Assembly: GCF_004337985.1 (NCBI RefSeq)
Contig: NC_043743.1
Span: 2,526,543-2,590,542, forward strand
From: Pyricularia pennisetigena
Lineage: Eukaryota; Ascomycota; Sordariomycetes; Magnaporthales; Pyriculariaceae
Direction: 5' to 3'
Length of the DNA: 64,000 nucleotides
A program made the translations under genes and the position numbers. The notes under the pieces were generated by a model that was not told where the DNA came from, searched no databases, and saw only the letters and a program-made list of their open reading frames with translations. Positions 59,700-64,000 of this stretch are shown here, in pieces; the first letter of the stretch is position 1, and each line of letters starts with the position of its first letter.

Positions 59700-61200
59700 A
59701 TAAAACCCGGGTCCAGGCGTTTTTTAGCGTTTACCAAATGTATAAAACAGCAATTGTCGAATAAAATATTATTATAATATAGGTTATAAAAGGTGTTTAT
59801 AAACGTAAACGCGCTGGTTTTTTTATCGTAACGTATTTAAAAGCATGTAAGGTCGTCGGGTTCGGTAAAAATGGTTAGGTAGGCCGCCGAAATAATGGGC
59901 GGCCCCCCCTGTTTTTTAAATTGCGGTGCTTTTTTCGTTTTTCCGTTCGTGGTAAATCCTAATTCGGTAATTACATTTTTTTAAATTAATAATTCGCGGA
60001 TAAAAAACCAACGGTCCTTTTTAAATTCGGCGTAAATTTTTTTGCGATTTTCGGCTAAATAGGGGCCACGTATACGGATTTTGGGGTTTTTTCCTATTAC
60101 CGCGCATACCAATTTTTCGCATAAATTTGGTAATTAAAAATAATTATAACCACAAAGATATTTATTCCGTATATTTCCCCTATTTTTACCCCTATTAAGA
60201 ATATAATTTAAACTTTTATTTTGCTTTTTAGCGGATCCGCCAAATATTGTATAAAATTTAGCGAAATTGCGCCCACCCCCTATTAAAGGGTCGGTGGTAT
60301 CGTCGTAAAAAACGTTCCTAAACCATTTAAAAGCATATTTAAAAATAATTATATAATCCGGTTTGTTTAATTCGTTCCGAACGTTTATGGCCCAGGAAAA
60401 TTGGAAACGTCCTCCTATTTTTATAAAGTTTTTAATCGTTAAATCCCTTTTAAGGTCGGTTATTTTGTAGTTCCGGGTTTTTTCGTAGGTTAAATCGTAA
60501 ATTTTAAACCAGTTCGTTTTGTTATTTGTCGTACGCGTTAAAACCAGGGTTAATTTGTAGTTTTTAATTGCCTATTTTTTAGCGTGCGCTGAAAAAGGTG
60601 CGAATTTTTTTTAAAACGTTTTAATTATCTTTTTAAACGTGTTCCAACCGTTGCGTTAAACGGTAAAAAGCGCCGTATTAAAATACGTTAGGTTTATATT
60701 TTTTGTAATTTATTGCAGGAAAATATTAATTTTTCGGAATTATTCGTTTGTATAATTTTTTTATAATTCCTGCGTTTCGCGTATTTTATTTACCGCGCGT
60801 TTTATTTCGGAAAACGTAAAATTGCTAAACATAATAAGTTTTTTTAAATTTTTAAAAATAAATTTATTTATATTTGCAAACGATTTGGCGATTTGGTTTA
60901 TTTTACGTTTGGCCTTAGGCGGATTTAGGTCCCAAATTTGTAAATTTATATAATAATCGTCGAATCGGGAGCGTTTAAGCGATTTTGTAACGTTTTCGGT
61001 AAATTTTTTAAATATTGGGAGTTTTTCGTCGGTTTATTGGTTTGGATTAACCAATTTCCAAATGCGTAGTATTTTTGTATTTTGGCGGTAAGTTTTAAAC
61101 CATTTAGGCCATTGGGCGCGTAAATTAAACGTTGCTAGCGATTTTTGGAGTTTTTCGGTCGTAAATATGGTGTGCGGTAAGGAAAGAAAGAGAAATAAAT
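59700..61200 (-). pseudogene. Copia gag and protease region (degenerate)
   Basis: Open pieces rich in Lys, Asn and Phe on the - strand lie between the primer-binding site and the integrase. An ILFDNCCFIHLV stretch near 59755 resembles an aspartic-protease (DSGAS-type) site altered by G-to-A changes. Gag identity is by position. Boundaries are approximate. Confidence 0.6.
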
Positions 61201-61270
61201 AGATTAGACGTTATTCGTGTTAATATATAATTGCAATTTGCGTAAAGTAGAGACTTTTATAGTTTACAAT

Positions 61271-61287
61271 TGTACCGGGTTTATAAT
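61271..61287 (-). promoter_or_regulatory. Primer-binding site (half initiator tRNA-Met type)
   Basis: Directly inside the 5' LTR, the - strand reads ATTATAAACCCGG. A site complementary to the cleaved 5' half of initiator tRNA-Met would read TTATGAGCCC; the two G-to-A differences are RIP-type. Drosophila copia is known to use such a half-tRNA primer; its use here is inferred from this match. Confidence 0.65.
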
Positions 61288-61453
61288 TGACGCACACGAA
61301 CGTATACGTGCAGCTTGCATAAGTGGTAGGAAAGCTATATATTCAGGTAGGGTGCGCTATTTAGGTTAACGAGCGTGGCAGCGCTTTTATGGTGTGCACA
61401 GCGCTGACTAAGCTCATTTGGTCATGTGATGCCAAGATCTATCTACTGCAACA
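61288..61453 (-). repeat. Right LTR (5' LTR of the element)
   Basis: 166 bp, same termini as the left LTR. It carries T or A at nine of the eleven differing positions, so it is the more mutated copy. Confidence 0.95.
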
Positions 61454-61458
61454 GTTGT
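61454..61458. repeat. Target-site duplication, right copy
   Basis: GTTGT, identical to 53416-53420. Confidence 0.85.
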
Positions 61459-61779
61459 GCTCCACATGAGGAATTTACGAGTCAAAGGACTGGTTGTCAA
61501 GCTCGTGTTTTTTTTTTCTTTCTCGGCAAGAGCCTGTGGCCCACGAGCTTGTCCGTTCAAGATGCGCTTGAAGTAGGATGACTTATCATCGCGAGAGGGC
61601 CTGGGGTAGACTTTGATGGTCACAATCAGGTGTTAAAAAAAAACACCAAGCCGCTTGAGTGGTTGACCACGTCGTATTCCGAATCTACGGTAAGTTAATG
61701 ATGAGATGACATATAATCAACAAACATCGAGAGAAAGCGCTTAAAAACCCCATAAGAAAAGCAAGGCGATTGTGCACAG
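61459..61779. other. Spacer between retrotransposon and SDR gene
   Basis: 321 bp, probably the SDR 3' UTR. It has returned to ordinary base composition, so RIP spread past the LTR is not obvious. No gene called. Confidence 0.45.
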
Positions 61780-62773
61780 TCAATACCCAGTTGCAGGGAA
61801 TGTTCCCAGCCGACCTCCATCAATCAACGTAATGTTTCCGTTAAGATACGCACCAGCCCTCGACGCCAGATATAATATCGTGCCACCCATCTCGTCACTA
61901 CTGCCCATGCGACCGAGAGGTACGTTGTCGCGCCCAACCGGGAGCGGTTTGCTTTCATCCCATGTCGGATCGCCTTGCTTGGCGCTTTGAACCCAATGTG
62001 TCGACATTTCACTAGGGAACAATCCAGGGGCGATGCAGTTGACCCTGCCATCTCAACGTCAGTTTCCTGGACTCATTGGTCAAACGATCAGACTTAAATG
62101 ATACAACATACCTAATGTTCCATTGCGGGAGAGCAACTGCGAGCTGCTTCACCATGTGAGTGACGGCAGCTTTTGACTGTCCATACGCCCAGCCGCCTGG
62201 TGCCTTTCGGTTAAAGGCAGCCACGGAGCTCGTCACGACGACCTGTGATGACTGCGCAATGTTTCCTCTTTTATTACCCGAATCAAGGAGCAGTAGGAAA
62301 GCCATTGTTGTGAACCACACGCTCGTTACGTTCACATTGAACGTCTGGTTCCAGTCAGCCGGGTCCGCTGAGAGTTGCTGATTCCTCCACTGTTCAATGG
62401 TCGTATGCGGGGTGATCTGCGGCTCCGATGGAGGACCCCCAATGCCAGAATTGCAGATCAGGAGGTTCAGGTGGCCCGTATCCCTCTCAACGGCCTTGAC
62501 AGCTTCAGCGAGGGACGCTTTGGACGTCACATCGGCCGTTATTGGCACCACGACGCCAGGACGATTGATGGATGCTGCCGCTTCCTTGAGAACTTCGGTC
62601 CGACGGCCGAGGATGTAGACACGGTGTGCCCCGGCTTGCGCAAGGGCCTTTGCCATCATGAAACCGATACCCGTACCGCCACCAGTCACAAGGGCGACCA
62701 TTCCGGTGGCGGAGAATATGCTGGCATTTATGCTCGAGGCATGATTATGCGCGGCGCTAGTTGCGGCGGACAT
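61780..62773 (-). CDS. Classical short-chain dehydrogenase/reductase (SDR)
   Basis: Exons 62112-62773 and 61780-62044 join in frame to 308 residues. The Rossmann cofactor motif is TGGGTGIG (residues 30-37). NSG replaces the usual NNAG (near 108-110, ICNSGIGG). The active site has Ser 182/183 (VVVTSSVAAF), Tyr 197 and Lys 201 in YGQSK. The closing part VNCIAPGLFPSEM and GRMGSSDEMGGTILYLAS...ITLIDGG is typical of FabG/RhlG-like 3-oxoacyl reductases. GRR after the second strand suggests NADPH. The substrate is unknown; annotation as a 3-oxoacyl-[acyl-carrier] reductase-like enzyme is the furthest the sequence supports. Residues 1-20 are Ala/Ser/His-rich and without a clear targeting signal. Confidence 0.9.
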
Positions 62774-63788
62774 GTTGTATTGAAACGTGATAACTCAGAG
62801 AGAAGTAACCGAATAGCAATCCCCCAAATGTGGCTTTGCTCTAGCAATAACGACTCGAGAGCTCAACGGTATCGCTGGTCTATAGTGAGGCTGAATGGAG
62901 TCAAGTCACTGATGGCTGAGTTGTTGATATTGCCTTTTTGTATTTAGACGTCGCAGCTCATATATGAGTCATACATAGTATGAAGTTTTGGTATGGTAGA
63001 TAGAAGAAGTTGACGTGAACAACGTCCAACTTCCGACGTTATCGTTAACCAGACCCATTTCGCAGATTGTCGCAGATGATACCATCGTGACCCCGCACAA
63101 GAAGTGAGGAGCGGCTTGGAGCTTGGATCCTTGACAGGCGGCACTAACCAAGCTCTAGACAGGCATGAAGCCTAACCCCGGTAATAACCCCAACTGGACT
63201 TTCAACTGGCTGCTGAGCACAGCTACCTGACTGGGTAATTGCCTGGGGCTCGTCGTCCAGCATATTCTGTGGGGGAGGTCCCAATTATTTCCGTCAGCAA
63301 TCGGACTTGTCGATCGCGTTATTTGACCGACACTCGACCCTTCTCGGTTCGGCGGACGCGCCCAGGACATTTGGTAGGATTCAAACAGAGTACACATGGA
63401 AGAGGGAGATATGGACAAGATAAAGACTTTGCGAGTGATACGTGCATGGAATATCTATCCAGCCACTTTGCTCGATTGAATCAAAGGGTGTGGAACCTAC
63501 GGAACCTACGGATATCAAATCCATCGATCGGCATTCGGCCTACAAACAGGCCGGGCGATGGACATGAGACTGCACGATCCACCAAGACCGCGACCCCACA
63601 AGGCGCACGATGCACTAAGCTAGCTTTCACCTATAAATCCTCGGTCTCCTTTGATGGCGTCATGACTGATTTTCAATGAAATGCCATTCTTATTTACATC
63701 AGACGAAGTTTCTAATATATAATAAACAACCCGGAGTCCGCCAAGCAAATACATTCGGGTTGTTTTGGGGGGAGCAAGACTCGCTACA
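62774..63788. other. Divergent promoter region, SDR and right-edge gene
   Basis: No gene seen. A 146-codon + frame (63239-63679) begins at a non-ATG codon and has no protein-like features. There is a short tandem GGAACCTAC repeat near 63495. Confidence 0.45.
63713..63727 (+). promoter_or_regulatory. TATA-like box before the right-edge gene
   Basis: TAATATATAATAAA about 65 bp before the ATG at 63789; distance and sequence fit a fungal TATA promoter with a short leader. Confidence 0.45.
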
Positions 63789-64000
63789 ATGGCGTCCCTA
63801 CTACATGCCCTGCTTCGAATGACCAACTTCAAGAACCCATTCTTGAGGACATTCGTGCCAGCGGTTGGGTTGATTTATGGGTTACAAATCGGTGTTGCTA
63901 TTCCCAGCATCATCGCTCAATCCGAGCGTTTCTACGAGTACGTAAGAGCCCGCCGTGATACAAGGCGTACTCTAGACTAATGGAATTATTCCTCATCAGT
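63789..64000 (+). CDS. First exon of a DUF1295/steroid 5-alpha-reductase-like membrane protein (partial)
   Basis: Coding reads MASLLHALLRMTNFKNPFLR, then a hydrophobic segment FVPAVGLIYGLQIGVAIP and SIIAQSERFY, up to a GTACGT donor at 63938, so exon 1 is 63789-63937. The run NPFLR...AQSERFY(D) resembles the N-terminus of fungal DUF1295 proteins, which are polytopic membrane proteins distantly related to steroid reductases. This is from memory of the family and not tested. Reading on through the donor gives a 63-residue frame ending at 63980, which would be a tiny stand-alone protein; the spliced reading is preferred. The rest of the gene lies beyond the window. Confidence 0.55.

Larger units (their letters stand above)
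53421..61453 (-). mobile_element. RIP-mutated Ty1/Copia LTR retrotransposon (8,033 bp)
   Basis: Bounded by two 166-bp direct LTRs (TGACG...CAACA) and flanked by GTTGT duplications. Read on the - strand the order is 5' LTR (right), primer-binding site, gag-like region, protease, integrase, reverse transcriptase, RNase H, an unexplained 2.2-kb segment, polypurine tract, 3' LTR (left). Integrase before reverse transcriptase makes it Ty1/Copia rather than Gypsy. The interior is AT-rich, full of TA, poor in CA/TG but still rich in CG, and its frames are broken by many stops, as expected after repeat-induced point mutation. It cannot encode working proteins. LTR differences are all transitions. Confidence 0.95.

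Noticed and set aside
53421..61453. Possible Gypsy element or retrovirus-like envelope gene
   Set aside because: Integrase precedes reverse transcriptase on the coding strand, which is Copia order, and no envelope-like membrane protein is recognisable.
63239..63679. 146-codon + frame between the SDR gene and the right-edge gene
   Set aside because: Starts at a non-ATG codon, has no domain, and lies in what looks like a divergent promoter.

Overview
This is a stretch of a filamentous ascomycete nuclear genome. Genes have short introns (about 55-340 bp) with GT...AG borders. The gene content is fungal: HAP5, SEC15, CDC42, PAN2, a SUN-domain SLP1 protein, fungal-type CLC and GIT1-type carriers. 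One transposon carries the AT-rich, transition-only damage typical of repeat-induced point mutation (RIP), which suggests Pezizomycotina. The protein repertoire and promoter style fit Sordariomycetes, possibly Magnaporthales; that finer placement is an impression, not a demonstration.

Layout. (1) 1-14.2 kb is a dense housekeeping block: the 3' part of an importin-beta receptor (+), mitochondrial TrpRS (-), mitoribosomal protein uS10m (-), FCF2 (-), the CCAAT-binding subunit HAP5 (+) and the exocyst subunit SEC15 (-). (2) 16-29.5 kb holds a Mei2-like RNA-binding protein (+), an intronless SLP1-type SUN protein (-), a CLC chloride channel/antiporter (-) and a neurochondrin-family protein (+). 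(3) 32-41.7 kb runs entirely on the + strand: CDC42, a secreted agmatinase-type ureohydrolase, a UstS-like glutathione transferase and a 12-exon GIT1-type MFS transporter. It contains two assembly gaps. (4) 42-53 kb is all on the - strand: PAN2, a mitochondrial 2-oxoglutarate/malate-type carrier and a secreted heme peroxidase, with one large gene-poor interval at 48.3-51.4 kb. (5) 53.4-61.5 kb is a complete but heavily RIP-mutated Ty1/Copia LTR retrotransposon on the - strand. It has 166-bp LTRs, a 5-bp target duplication, a recognisable primer-binding site and a polypurine tract. (6) 61.5-64 kb holds a classical short-chain dehydrogenase (-) and the first exon of a gene that runs off the right end (+).

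Functional links. MSW1, RSM10 and the carrier serve mitochondria. CDC42 and SEC15 both act in polarised exocytosis. PAN2 and the Mei2-like protein act on mRNA. These are unlinked housekeeping genes and I see no metabolic cluster. The least explained sequence is the 2.2-kb segment between the RNase H region and the 3' LTR of the Copia element. It contains a GC-rich island with long open frames on both strands. I found no convincing new defence or mobile system beyond that. Exon borders below were derived by reading the sequence, and frame was checked where exon coordinates are listed.
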